From: CAUZIZ01 sp963579905
GTDB lineage: Bacteria > Acidobacteriota > UBA6911 > RPQK01 > JAJDTT01
Length of the DNA: 33,115 nt
Assembly: GCA_963579905.1 (NCBI GenBank)
Contig: CAUZIZ010000054.1
Span: forward strand, 1 to 33,115
Direction: 5' to 3'
The notes beneath the pieces are model-generated. The model was not told the origin of the DNA and did not search any database. It worked only from the letters and a program-made list of their open reading frames with translations. The translations under genes and the position numbers were made by a program. Below, one piece after another: positions 7,078-15,983 of the stretch; position 1 is the first letter of the stretch; each line of letters begins with the position of its first letter.

Positions 7078-8619
7078 CTAGGGAGCGCTCGTCCAGATGG
7101 TCAGATTATCGAGACTCTTGGCGGGGCGGCGGGGCAGCAGGAGGCTCAGGAAATACCCGACGACAATCAGAAAAAGATAAGGGAGGACCCCGACCCAAAA
7201 CTCATTTGGTAGACGGCCAGCGAGGTAGGGAAAACTTTCCTCACCCCATTCTGTGGTCAAAAAGACCCAAACTGCAACCAGGAATACCGTGCCTACAGTG
7301 GCAATCAAAGCGGCCCGGCTATCGACACGGGCAGTCATGAATCCCAAGACAAAGAGACTCAACAGATCCGCGCTCACTACCGGGTAGACCACGGTCTGGA
7401 TGTCCATCAGAGTCTCGGTTCGCATGAAGTGAATCACCAACGCCACGCCGATCAGGATCAGGGGAAACAGTAGCGAGAACCAGCGCCCCACCCGAAGATA
7501 GTATTTTTCGCCTCGCGCGGAGGGTCGGAAGCGGCGGTAGAAATCGGTCGTCACGGTCGCGGCAGAGGCGTTGATACTGGAGTCGAGCGTCAACATGGCG
7601 GCAGCCAGAAGGCCCGCGATCACGAAGGCCAGCCACACCCGCGGGCACCTGCGTGAGAATGAAGTACGGAAAGACCACTTCGGGTTCTGCGTTGTTCAGT
7701 GCCGGAGTGGAGAAGTTCTTATAGAAGACGTAGAGTGCCGTTCCAATGAAGCTGAAATAAAGCCAGACCGGAATGGTCAGGGCTGTCCCTAGGAGGAATC
7801 CTCGGCGCGCCTCCTTGTCGGTCTTTATGGCTAGATAGCGCTGTACCATGGTCTGGTCGGTGCATACGAGTTGAAGGAACTGAAACTGGTAGACGAGAAT
7901 GATGACCCACACGGTCTTTTCATCCAGATTCAGGCCGGTACTGCCAACCGATAGTTTGCCGTCCGCATAGGCCTCGGTGAAGATCTGGCTGAATCCACCG
8001 GGCAGATGCTGCAGGATGATCGGCATACAGATGAGTCCTCCGGCGATGAGAGCCAGTCCCTGAAGAACATCGGTGTATATTACGGCCTGCAGCCCTCCCG
8101 CGATGGTGTAGACAGCCACCAGAATCCCGAGGACGCAGGTGACATAGGGTAGATCCACACCGCTCATCCGTTGAAAGGGGAGGCTTACGGCATAGAGAAT
8201 GATCCCGATTCGAAACATGTGATAAAAGAGAAACGCCGCCGCGCCGTAGACTCTGGCCCAGGTTCCGAAACGCCTTTCCAGGTATTCGTAAGCCGAGCGG
8301 ACATGTCCGCTCGGCGAAAAAAGGGCATGAAGACGAAATACGCAACGGCTGCGGGAACGAAATAGAGAGCGAGTTCCGGCATAAACCGCCAGTCGTCGTT
8401 AAAGGTAGAACTCGGGAGTGCCAGAAAGGTCATTGAGCTGATGATGGTTGCCATCATGGAGAAGGCGACTACCCATCCCGGCATGCTACGGTTGGCAAGA
8501 AAATAAGCGTCTGAGGAACGCGTCCTGCGCGCGCAGTAAACCCCGATGGCGACCATGACTCCTACACTGAGAGCGATGACCACCAGATCCTGCCAGCGTG
8601 CCAGATGTCCCTCGGACAT
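7078..8619 (-). pseudogene. sodium:solute symporter (SSS family), two frameshifts
   Basis: Three consecutive minus-strand frames together encode one SSS transporter of about 513 residues. It starts at 8619 (ARWQDLVVIALSVGVMVAIGVYCARRTRSSDAYFLANRSMPGW, AGGAG upstream), breaks at 8292-8315, and resumes as AYEYLERRFGTWARVYG followed by helices such as VLGILVAVYTIAGGLQAVIYTDVLQG. It breaks again near 7624 (QVPAGVAGL / VIAGLLAAAMLTLDSSINA) and ends in a hydrophobic tail (FLIVVGYFLSLLL). Family members import solutes such as sugars, amino acids or sialic acid with sodium. The first break is a 5-nt insertion within a perfect 24-bp palindrome. The second is one extra C. The gene is divergent from the dehydrogenase at 8903. 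Confidence 0.88.
8292..8315. repeat. 24-bp perfect palindrome at the symporter frameshift
   Basis: Both 12-nt halves are complementary (GCCGAGCGGACA and its reverse complement), with no spacer. In the symporter frame, removing 5 nt (CTCGG) restores the family sequence ...FFRRADMSAYEYLERRFG. That 5-nt piece is also the copy of CCGAG that completes the palindrome. Confidence 0.85.
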
Positions 8620-8902
8620 CTAGAATGATCTCCTGAAGTAAATAAGAGGTTGCTTTCCGGAGGCCAGTCGATCTGAGAGAGGGCAGTAGTAGACCTCAAT
8701 AAACTTTTTCACATCAACAATCAGATCTCTCACTATCTTTCTTTCCTGTCTTACCCGCAATTCCGAAATTAGATCATTTAGAGAGAACAATTTCCCGGGA
8801 GAGAAAATCTTGACAAGGCGAAGACTAACGAAAATGCTTGCAGGACCGGATACTGGGTGGCCACAACATGTCTGCAATGTCGGCGCCGAGACGATATCAG
8901 AG
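8620..8902. other. AT-richer intergenic region between divergent genes
   Basis: This stretch separates the symporter start (8619, minus) from the dehydrogenase start (8903, plus) and must hold both promoters. It is visibly richer in A and T than its surroundings around 8690-8800. A TTGACA at 8810-8815 could be a -35 box for the plus-strand gene, but no convincing -10 follows at 17 nt. No gene was recognised. Confidence 0.4.
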
Positions 8903-9852
8903 ATGAAGAAGGTCGTCTGGCCTGACCTTTACGACTACACGACGGCCGACCATGCCGATGGTTGGGACCGGCTGAACGTCTTGGCTGAGGTCGACGTCTA
9001 CTTCGATAAGCCGGACCTCGACGCGTACCTCAAGCGCTGCAAAGGCGCCGGGGTAATAGTGTCCAATTGGCTGGAGCTCCCTGAGGAGGTCCTAGACCAA
9101 CTGCGCGGTCTGGAGCTGATCTGCGTCCTCGGCGTGGGAGCCGTCAGCCGGATAGACCTCCGGCACGCCAAGAACCTGGGGATCACAGTGTGCAACACCC
9201 CCCACTTCGGCGATTCGACGGTAGCCGAGCACGCCCTGGGCCTGATGCTCTCCCTCTGCCGCGGAGTCGTCAAGACCGACAGGAGACTTCGGGAGAATAA
9301 GTGGGAGCTGGTCGAGGGTAAGGATCTGCGGGGGAGCACACTGGGGATCGTTGGCATCGGTGGGATCGGCAGCGAGCTCGCGGCCAAGGACAACGCCCTT
9401 GGAATGAACGTCCTGGTCCACACCAATCGCCCCTCGCCGGAGAGGCGAAGGAGCACGGCGTACGATTCGTGGAACTGAACGAGCTAATGTCCACCTCGGA
9501 CTTCGTGCAGCTGGCCCTCAACTTGACCGACGAGACCAAGGGACTCATCGGGAGGCGCGAGCTGGAGCTGATGAAATCCGACGCCTACCTCATCTATGTC
9601 TCCAGGGCCCAGATAGTGGACCAGACGGCCCTGCTGGACGCCCTCAGAAACGACCGGATCGCGGGCTACGCCACCGACGTGTTCGAGGAGGAGCCAGCGT
9701 ACAACCATCCCCTTATGGAGCTGGACAACGTCGTGGAGACCCCGCACGTGGCGTGGAACACGCCCGGAGCTGCGAAACGCATTCTCGATATCGTCGTCAG
9801 CAACGTCTCATCCTTCCTGGAGGGGAACCCCAAAAACGTCGTCGAGGTCTGA
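8903..9852 (+). pseudogene. D-isomer-specific 2-hydroxyacid dehydrogenase, one frameshift
   Basis: Two plus-strand frames make one NAD-dependent 2-hydroxyacid dehydrogenase (phosphoglycerate/glyoxylate reductase type) of about 316 residues. The first part (from MKKVVWPDLYDY) has the substrate lobe and the Rossmann motif GIVGIGGIGSELAAK. A one-base loss near 9441-9446 shifts the frame; the restored reading is SPEKAKEHGVRFVELNELM. The second part carries the catalytic Arg (VSRAQIVD), Glu (DVFEEEP) and His (ETPHVAWNT). Both reactive halves are otherwise well preserved, so the lesion is recent or a sequencing indel. The ATG at 8903 fits the family; upstream in-frame starts (8810 TTG, 8834 ATG) add unrelated residues. 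Third positions look richer in C and G than in neighbouring genes. Confidence 0.85.
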
Positions 9853-9902
9853 CCCGGCTTGGACAAGCGGAGACTGGCCATCGCTGAGCTGGGATGCCGC
9901 CC

Positions 9903-11351
9903 CTATTCCTTCGTGATCGTCCCTTCTTCGGCGTACCATCTGTCCTGATCGGCTTGAGCAAACTCTCCTGTCTCCGCCGCCCGGATCAATACGCGCTCCT
10001 CCTGGCTCTTTCGAACCCGGCGCTCCAGATCAACGGGATCCCAATGGGATAGCAATCGCTGACGAAGATCCTCGCGAATATTGGCGTACTCCGGATCTTG
10101 CCCGAGATCGCTAAACTCTCCTAGATCCTCCTGCAGATCATACAGTTCCGGCGGATCGCCCAGGCTGTAGTTTAGCTTGTACCGCCCCCGACGCAGCATT
10201 GCCATGGGTCGAGCCACGCCGTGAGCCAAGTACTCAGAGAAAGCTTCATCCTTCCAATCGGTTTCCTCTCCGCGGGCCAGATTGAGCAGACTATCGCCAT
10301 CGATTGGCGAAGGACAGGGAGCGCCCGTCACCTCGATCATCGTCGCCACCAGGTCGACCAAAGAAACCACCTCGGCAATCCTGCGACCGTGGGGAAGCAC
10401 CCCCGGCCAGGAGATGATCATGGGAATCCGGGATGACTGCTCGTAGAAGTTGGACTTGCGCCACATCCCGTGCTCACCCGCCATCTCGCCGTGGTCACTC
10501 ACGTAAATCACAATCGTATTTTCGCGCTGGGCGGTCTCCTCCAATGCTTCGATCAGCCGCCCAATCTTGTCATCGAGATAGGAGATCAAACCATAGTAGC
10601 CGGCTCGGGCGCGGCGGGTCTGATACTCCGGGAAGTCGATCATACCGAACATCCTCCGCATCCTTTGATAGACCGGATGCAAATTCTCCAGATGCCCGGA
10701 AGGAATGTTGGGCAAATCGATCGTATCCAAAGGATAGAGGTCCCAGTATTTCTGAGGAACTACCAGAGGAAAGTGGGGCGCGATGAAGGAGGCGTTGAGC
10801 ACCGATGGCTGCTTTTTCCTGGCCGGGTCGCGAAGGTAGGTCAAGGCAGCCTCTTCAGCCTCGTCGTCGACTTCGATTTCAAGAGTTGTTCCCGGCTCCG
10901 CATGGCTTATCCCCGGCCAGGGATTCGGTGCAGTGCGGGTCCCATTGGACCAGGGAAAGACCGGGTGATAATGCTCGCCATGGATATCCCGGGTCAGCTG
11001 CTCCCGGAAACCGTGTAATTTGTCCGGCCCGACGAAGTGTTGTTTGCCGGAGAGAACCACATCGTAGTCGACGGCCCGCATCATATGAGCCCACGTCACT
11101 CGATCCGACCCCAGAGGCGAAGTGTTGTCCCAGGTCTCAATCTCGTGAATGTAGCGCCCCGTCATGAATGACATGCGAGACGGCGCACATAGAGGTGAAT
11201 TGCAGTAGGCATTCTCCAAGAGGACCCCCTCCGACGCCAAACGATCCAGGTGCGGTGTTTGAAGCAGCGAGTGTCCGTACGCTCCACTGAACATCGGAGC
11301 GTGTTCATCCGACATGATCACGAGTAAGTTCGGCCGATCCTGTTCCGCCAT
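9903..11351 (-). CDS. sulfatase, choline-sulfatase-like
   Basis: A 482-aa type I sulfatase hydrolysing sulfate esters. The N-terminus has the metal-site region (NLLVIMSDEHAPMF). The activation motif CAPSR (C55-x-P-S-R59, in SPLCAPSRMSFMTGR) is the site where a formylglycine-generating enzyme would convert the Cys. The GKQHFVGPDKLHGFREQLTRDIHGE segment and the overall length resemble choline-O-sulfatases; VSDHGEMAGEHGMWRKSNFYEQSSRIPMI is the conserved C-terminal metal/substrate region. No signal peptide is visible, so a cytoplasmic location is likely. The ATG at 11351 follows a strong GGAAGGAGAG Shine-Dalgarno. The true substrate is uncertain. Intact. Confidence 0.88.
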   Translation of the reverse strand: MAEQDRPNLLVIMSDEHAPMFSGAYGHSLLQTPHLDRLASEGVLLENAYCNSPLCAPSRMSFMTGRYIHEIETWDNTSPLGSDRVTWAHMMRAVDYDVVLSGKQHFVGPDKLHGFREQLTRDIHGEHYHPVFPWSNGTRTAPNPWPGISHAEPGTTLEIEVDDEAEEAALTYLRDPARKKQPSVLNASFIAPHFPLVVPQKYWDLYPLDTIDLPNIPSGHLENLHPVYQRMRRMFGMIDFPEYQTRRARAGYYGLISYLDDKIGRLIEALEETAQRENTIVIYVSDHGEMAGEHGMWRKSNFYEQSSRIPMIISWPGVLPHGRRIAEVVSLVDLVATMIEVTGAPCPSPIDGDSLLNLARGEETDWKDEAFSEYLAHGVARPMAMLRRGRYKLNYSLGDPPELYDLQEDLGEFSDLGQDPEYANIREDLRQRLLSHWDPVDLERRVRKSQEERVLIRAAETGEFAQADQDRWYAEEGTITKE

Positions 11352-11496
11352 CACTCTCTCCTTCCGTCAGGTTGCATCTCCGCCTGGATGGAATTACTCA
11401 CTTCAGCGCCACCAGCCCGGCCGCTTGAATATCCCTTTTCCATAGAGGGCTTCTGGCCCCCTCCAGTTCCCCCTTCATACGTTGGCCTGACGAGCC

Positions 11497-11525
11497 TTGT
11501 CGACTGGGGAATGCAGCTGTAGAAT
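11497..11525 (+). promoter_or_regulatory. sigma70-type promoter before the cytochrome/DUF1587 pseudogene
   Basis: TTGTCG (11497-11502) and TAGAAT (11520-11525) are separated by exactly 17 nt, matching 4/6 and 5/6 consensus positions. The expected start near 11532 leaves a leader of about 33 nt before the ATG at 11565. Confidence 0.55.
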
Positions 11526-11564
11526 GGACGGATTCTTTATAACACCAAGGCACAACGACTCGGA

Positions 11565-12071
11565 ATGGGGAAGAGATTCCGGGCATAGGGAGCTAGTGGG
11601 ATTTTCCTCGCCGCAACCCTGGCTAGCCTACTGGTGGGAACCAGGGGGGCGGAGGAAACCTTCAACCAGCTGGCGGGGGAGTATGCCGCCGCCGTTCGCT
11701 CGCTCCTGGAGCAGAATTGTCTGGGCTGCCATTCCACTGAGAAGAGGATGGGAGAGCTCGACCTGGAGCGGTTTTCCACCCTCCGGCAGGTGCGGGGCGA
11801 TTTACCCACCTGGCAGAAAGTCCTGGAGATGCTCTCCAGTGAGCAGATGCCGCCCGAAGTGGCCCCCCAGCCTAGCGAGGAGGCTCGAAGCGAGGCCGTC
11901 CGGTGGGTCCGGCGTCTTCTGGATGCCGTTGCTCTGGCCCGTGCCGGGGACCCGGGACGAGTCCTGCTTCGCCGGCTCAGCAATGCCGAATACAACTACT
12001 CCGTACGGGACCTGACTGGAGTCGATCTGGAGCACTTTGGAGATTCGGACCAGCGGCTCTCGGAGGTCTAA
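11565..12071 (+). pseudogene. cytochrome-c-type / DUF1587 protein fragment with an in-frame amber codon
   Basis: From ATG 11565 the frame reads MGKRFRA, a TAG at 11586-11588, then a signal-peptide-like hydrophobic stretch (SGIFLAATLASLLVGTRG). It continues with a haem-binding CLGCH motif (LLEQNCLGCHSTEKRMGELDLERF) and the start of a DUF1587 domain (LLRRLSNAEYNYSVRDLTGVDLE). Full DUF1587/DUF1592 proteins run to several hundred more residues; here the frame stops at 12069-12071. It therefore looks doubly damaged: a nonsense codon in the signal peptide and loss of the C-terminal bulk. Initiation from GTG 11634 would omit the signal peptide. By family these are exported cytochrome-domain proteins of unknown function common in Planctomycetes and Acidobacteria. 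A GGAGG near its end serves as the Shine-Dalgarno of the next gene. Confidence 0.72.
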
Positions 12072-13061
12072 GTGCGCTCGCCTCTGGCAACCAGGATGGC
12101 CGCTGTTGTCCTGGGTGCAGCCTGCCTGCTCACACTTCTCGCCGCCGCTAGCAGGGACGGCCGGACGGCTGAGGCCGGACAGCTGGGTCTGGAGCGGGGC
12201 CACCGGCTTCTACTCCTTCTGGAATCCTCCCGGGACATGTCAGAAGAGATTCGCAGGGGGGACTTCTCGCATGCCAATCTGAGAGGCGCCCGCATCGCCG
12301 GTGAGGATCTCCTATCCCGGATGGAGGGAAAGACCTTCTCCCAGGTTTACCAGAGCAGGGAGTACCTCGAGGGAGAGGGTCTCTTTTCCGCCGTCCTGCG
12401 AGGGGTAAGGCTTTACGGGGCCGATCTGACGGGAGCCGATCTCCACCGGGTCGACCTCAGTCGAGCGGTGCTCGAGCAAGCCGTCCTGCTGGGGAGCGAT
12501 CTTCGCGGAGCCGTCCTCAACGAGGCAGATCTGCAGAGAGCGGACCTGGAAGGGGCAGATCTGCGCAAAGCCGGCTTGTTTCGGGCGAATCTTTCGGGTG
12601 CTTGCCTTCGCAGGGCTCGACTCGAGGGCGCCCGACTCAGGGAGTCTTCGCTGCGGGGAGCCGACCTCCGGGGTGCACGAGTGCGAGGGGCGGATCTTCA
12701 AGGAGCGGACCTGGAGGGTGCCATCGTGGATGCCGGTGATTGGATCGTGTCCTCGGGTGCGTGCCTGGATCTGGGACGATGGAGTCTGGTTCGGACTGCT
12801 CCGGACGCCTCATCCTGGACTGTTTCTGTGTCCCTCGGGGAGGGTAGAGAGCCCGTGGTCTGCGAGAACTCGATCGGTGTGGATCTTAAGCCGTGCTGTA
12901 CTAGAGCCCCTTGGTCGACGAAAAGCTCACAGACTGATCAAGTTGGCGGCGAAACTTCCCTTGCCTGCCGTCTCGAACGGAATTGGTCGAGCTGTAGACG
13001 AGCGTGTACTGGATCCGGAGATCGTCCAGATGGGCAAAGCGTTTTGATGCTTGGGAGTTAG
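12072..13061 (+). CDS. pentapeptide-repeat protein with predicted signal peptide
   Basis: A 329-aa product. The start is GTG 12072 (GGAGG about 5 nt upstream, overlapping the previous gene) or ATG 12096. The N-terminus is a likely signal peptide (MAAVVLGAACLLTLLAAAS). A linker (GHRLLLLLESSRDMSEEIRRGDF) leads to about 25 pentapeptide repeats of the A(D/N)LxG type (GADLTGADLHRVDLSRAVLEQ...RGADLQGADLEGA, roughly residues 60-220), which form a right-handed quadrilateral beta helix. The last 110 residues (from DAGDWIV) are not repeat-like and become Cys/Ser-rich. In that stretch the +1 frame reads more like protein (RLIKLAAKLPLPAVSNGIGRAVDERVL, up to 13047), so a frameshift in the C-terminal part is possible. 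The function is unknown. Confidence 0.65.
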   Translation: MRSPLATRMAAVVLGAACLLTLLAAASRDGRTAEAGQLGLERGHRLLLLLESSRDMSEEIRRGDFSHANLRGARIAGEDLLSRMEGKTFSQVYQSREYLEGEGLFSAVLRGVRLYGADLTGADLHRVDLSRAVLEQAVLLGSDLRGAVLNEADLQRADLEGADLRKAGLFRANLSGACLRRARLEGARLRESSLRGADLRGARVRGADLQGADLEGAIVDAGDWIVSSGACLDLGRWSLVRTAPDASSWTVSVSLGEGREPVVCENSIGVDLKPCCTRAPWSTKSSQTDQVGGETSLACRLERNWSSCRRACTGSGDRPDGQSVLMLGS

Positions 13062-13120
13062 GACCTGTTTGTATCTTGTTTCTTGTTTCTTAAAAATTTC
13101 TTTCTGTCAGATCCTGGCGC

Positions 13121-13126
13121 TAGAAT
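13121..13126 (+). promoter_or_regulatory. -10-like TAGAAT before the DUF84 gene
   Basis: TAGAAT at 13121-13126 is 10 nt before the ATG at 13137. The expected transcript start would leave a leader of only about 3-4 nt, and no Shine-Dalgarno is visible. It resembles the dnaB and radA arrangements but is weaker evidence. Confidence 0.35.
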
Positions 13127-13136
13127 CAAAATCGAT

Positions 13137-13715
13137 ATGCGAGTAGCTGTCGGCAGCACCCGAGAACCGGAGATCGCCGCAGTCAAAGAGGCGTGGGAGT
13201 TGCTGTCCGGCAGGCTTCAACCCGATTCCGACGAGAGAGCCGAGTTTCTCTGTTACGACGTTTCAAGGGATGAAACAGGCACTCCCTTTTCTGCTGCCGA
13301 ACTCATGATGTCGGCCCAGACCCGTGTGGAAAATCTAACCCTTCAGCTCAAACGAGAGCGAGGCGAAGCGGATTTCTACATCGGGTTGGTAGGAGGATTC
13401 AACGTCGTCGGTTCAGCAGGTCCCCGCAGGCAGGTCTTTCTCGAGAGTTGGGCCTATGTCTCGGACGGGCACAAGGGACATTTTGGACACGGAGGGGGCA
13501 TGCCCATTCCTGCCCGACTTGCCGACCCCGTGATCGACCGGGGAATAGAGCTCGAGATCGTAATTGACCGTTTCACTCACAGCAAGGGCATCGAACGGAG
13601 ACAAGATCTCCGAGAAATCCTGACCGACGATATCCTGACCGGAAAACAGTCCTTTGTCACTGCTTTGATCCTTGCCTTCGCCCCTTTTTACAATCCCCTG
13701 TCCTACGGATCCTAG
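13137..13715 (+). CDS. DUF84 family protein, inosine/xanthosine triphosphatase-like
   Basis: A 192-aa protein of the DUF84/YjjX type, which hydrolyses non-canonical purine triphosphates (ITP, XTP) and so cleans the nucleotide pool. Family features are the N-terminal strand-loop MRVAVGSTREPEIAAVKEAW, the helix SAAELMMSAQTRVENLTLQL, the acidic EADFYIGLVGGFNVV strand, and the C-terminal DILTGKQSFVTALILAFAPFYNP. ATG 13137 gives the family N-terminus; an upstream in-frame start at 13083 adds 18 residues encoded by a heptamer repeat. It stands alone between a pentapeptide-repeat gene and an oxidoreductase. Intact. Confidence 0.75.
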   Translation: MRVAVGSTREPEIAAVKEAWELLSGRLQPDSDERAEFLCYDVSRDETGTPFSAAELMMSAQTRVENLTLQLKRERGEADFYIGLVGGFNVVGSAGPRRQVFLESWAYVSDGHKGHFGHGGGMPIPARLADPVIDRGIELEIVIDRFTHSKGIERRQDLREILTDDILTGKQSFVTALILAFAPFYNPLSYGS

Positions 13716-13818
13716 CCCGCACGAAACGGCAACGAAGACGATTTTGTCTTTGCTGGTGTGGTAGTTTGCCTGTTCACTAGGATTTCGTACTCGGAAAAGG
13801 GAGGAAAGAAGGGGGACT

Positions 13819-14874
13819 ATGCAGAATCTACGTATCGGAATCATCGGGGCGGGCGGGGCAGCGACCAATCGGCATCTTCCCGCCCTCAAGAAGATTTCTG
13901 GAGTAGAGACCTCGGTCATCTGGTCGCGCGATCCGGATAAAGCTACCGCTGTGGCAGCACAGTTCGGGATTCCCGCGACGGCGGACTCCTGGCAGGAAAT
14001 CACGAACTCGTCTGAGTTGGATGCAGTCATCATTGCGACGCCTCCCGTTCTACATTTGTCCGCGACCCTGAGGGCCCTGGATGCCGGAAAGCATGTGCTT
14101 TGCCAGGCTCGGATGGCCAGGAACCTCGGGGAGGCGCAGCAGATGCTCTCCGCTGCCCGGAAATCAGACCTGGTCACGGCCCTCTACCCGCCCCGTCCCG
14201 GCCTCAAAGGGGACCGGGTGATGCAGCGGCTGCTTCACGAGGAGCAGTTTGTGGGTAGGGTCCATGAGGTCCGCGTTAACGGGATGGCGTGGTTTGGCGA
14301 AGGATGGGATGCCTTCATCTGGGACTCGGATGTGGTGGGCGTGAACATGCTCACTTTGGGGATGTGGAACGAGGTGGTGAACCGCTGGCTGGGTCCATCG
14401 GTCGAAGTGGCGGCCCTTACCACCATCCGCCAGCCAAAGCGGCAGACGAAGACGGGAGACTCGGTCGAGGCAGGTGTCCCGGACTCGGTAGTTGTCGCAG
14501 CCCGGCTGAAGTGTGGCGCCAGCGCCAGCTATCATTTTTCGGGTCATGTCGCCTGCCCTCCGAAGCAGGCGATCGAGATTTACGGTTCGAGCGGGACTCT
14601 GTTCTACGATCTCTTCGCAGATGAGATCCGAGGTGCCTCCTTGAGCAATCCCGAACTCACTTCCATACCGATTCCCCCCGAAGAGGAGTGCTTCCAGGAT
14701 ACCGATGCCCGCTTCATCCGAGGTATTCGGGAGGGAACCCCTGTTCTGCCGGACTTCGAAGAGGGAATCCGGTACATGGAGTTCTGTGAAGCAGTCGCTC
14801 TTTCGGCAAAAACCGGAAGCGCCTTTTCCCTGCCTCCGCAACCGCGTATGGACTCCTGGAGCCACTTTTCCTAG
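13819..14874 (+). CDS. Gfo/Idh/MocA family oxidoreductase
   Basis: A 351-aa NAD(P)-dependent oxidoreductase of the glucose-fructose oxidoreductase family. The N-terminal Rossmann fold has GIIGAGGAATNRHLPAL (residues about 7-23) and IIATPPVLHLSATLRALDAGKHVLC. The usual EKP motif after GKHVLC is replaced by QARMA, a variant that may change the catalytic Lys role. The C-terminal alpha/beta domain starts near GRVHEVRVNG. Substrates in the family are sugars, inositols and related polyols. A GGGGG run lies just before the ATG. It is followed on the same strand by a dipeptidase-like gene and an aminotransferase, perhaps one catabolic set. Intact. Confidence 0.88.
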   Translation: MQNLRIGIIGAGGAATNRHLPALKKISGVETSVIWSRDPDKATAVAAQFGIPATADSWQEITNSSELDAVIIATPPVLHLSATLRALDAGKHVLCQARMARNLGEAQQMLSAARKSDLVTALYPPRPGLKGDRVMQRLLHEEQFVGRVHEVRVNGMAWFGEGWDAFIWDSDVVGVNMLTLGMWNEVVNRWLGPSVEVAALTTIRQPKRQTKTGDSVEAGVPDSVVVAARLKCGASASYHFSGHVACPPKQAIEIYGSSGTLFYDLFADEIRGASLSNPELTSIPIPPEEECFQDTDARFIRGIREGTPVLPDFEEGIRYMEFCEAVALSAKTGSAFSLPPQPRMDSWSHFS

Positions 14875-14948
14875 TTTTTTATTTCCTTGAGCCGGGGTAC
14901 GTTCTTGTTTAGCATTGATAGATTGTGGCGATTACGGAGGATGGCCCG

Positions 14949-15947
14949 ATGAAAGTGAGCCCAGAAGCGCAAGATCTGCACCGGCGGTCGATGGTAATCG
15001 ACGGTTTGAATGTCAGCCGCTGGGGTGATGAAGACGTCTATCGTCACCTGTGGAAGGGCGGATTCACGGCGATCAATGCCACCGTTGCTGTCTGGGAAGG
15101 GGCTCGAGGGACCCTGCGAAATATCAGCTCCTTCTACCGGGATTTCGAAACGCACAGTCGCTATATACGACCCGTAACCTCAATTGCCGACATCCATACC
15201 GCTAAGCGCGAGAACCGGGTAGGAATCATCTTCGGTTTCCAGAACTCCTCCCCCATCGAGGACGATCTGGATCTGGTAGAGATTTTCTACCGCCTTGGTG
15301 TCCGAGTCATCCAGATAACCTACAATGATCTGAATTTTGTGGGTGCCGGCTGCTATGAACGGCAGGACGTGGGTCTGAGCCAGTTTGGTGTCGATCTGAT
15401 CAAGGAGATGAATCGTTTGGGCATGATCGTCGATCTTTCCCACGTGGGATACCGTACCACCATGGATGCCATCGAAGTCTCGGAGCAACCGGTCTGGTTC
15501 AGTCACACCAATCCCAGGACGCAGCAGGATCACCCACGGAACAAGACCGACGAGCAGGTCAAGGCACTGGTGGCCAGGGGTGGGCTCGTGGGCTCCAATA
15601 TCTTCCCGGATTTCCTGAAGAGAGGGTACGACTCGACCATCGAGGATTTCCTGGATGCCATCGAGTATTGGGTGGATCTGGCTGGGATCGATCACGTCTC
15701 GATCGGACTGGACTTCACCGAGAATCACTCCGAGGGGTGGTTCCATTGGCTGATGGCGGGCAAACTCAAAAACTCTACCGTCTATCCCATACCGTTTCCT
15801 GTCCATCTGCCAGAGGGGATCACTCGTTCCGACGAAGCCCCCAACATTACGGCAGGCCTGTTGGACCGAGGTTATTCGGAAGGGGACGTTCAAAAGATTC
15901 TCGGGCTGAATGTGCTGGATCTTCTGGAGAAGGTCTGGCGAGAGTAA
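14949..15947 (+). CDS. M19 membrane-dipeptidase-like protein lacking the HxD metal motif
   Basis: A 332-aa TIM-barrel protein of the renal dipeptidase (M19) family. Recognisable segments are GIIFGFQNSSPIEDDLDLVEIFYRLGVRVIQITYND, GMIVDLSHVGYRTTMDAIEVSEQPVWFSHTNPR (metal-ligand His residues) and IDHVSIGLDFTE. At the N-terminus, where classical members have DGHND with two zinc ligands, this protein has DGLNV (MVIDGLNVSRWGDED), so the HxD pair is missing. It may bind a single metal, act on another substrate or be inactive. The ATG at 14949 has GGAGG 8 nt upstream; an in-frame GTG at 14925 lies before that site. No signal peptide is seen, so it is cytoplasmic despite the family name. Intact. Confidence 0.82.
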   Translation: MKVSPEAQDLHRRSMVIDGLNVSRWGDEDVYRHLWKGGFTAINATVAVWEGARGTLRNISSFYRDFETHSRYIRPVTSIADIHTAKRENRVGIIFGFQNSSPIEDDLDLVEIFYRLGVRVIQITYNDLNFVGAGCYERQDVGLSQFGVDLIKEMNRLGMIVDLSHVGYRTTMDAIEVSEQPVWFSHTNPRTQQDHPRNKTDEQVKALVARGGLVGSNIFPDFLKRGYDSTIEDFLDAIEYWVDLAGIDHVSIGLDFTENHSEGWFHWLMAGKLKNSTVYPIPFPVHLPEGITRSDEAPNITAGLLDRGYSEGDVQKILGLNVLDLLEKVWRE

Positions 15948-15983
15948 ACTAATCTTGTATCTTGAAAATCTTGGAGAGGACCC

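Noticed and set aside
8620..8877. Minus-strand 85-codon frame just before the symporter
   Set aside because: It lies in the AT-rich divergent promoter region and runs into the dehydrogenase gene, with no recognisable motif.
11398..11586. Minus-strand 62-codon frame ending ...RDIQAAGLVALK
   Set aside because: It could be a gene remnant upstream of the sulfatase, but no family is recognised and it overlaps the promoter of the plus-strand gene.
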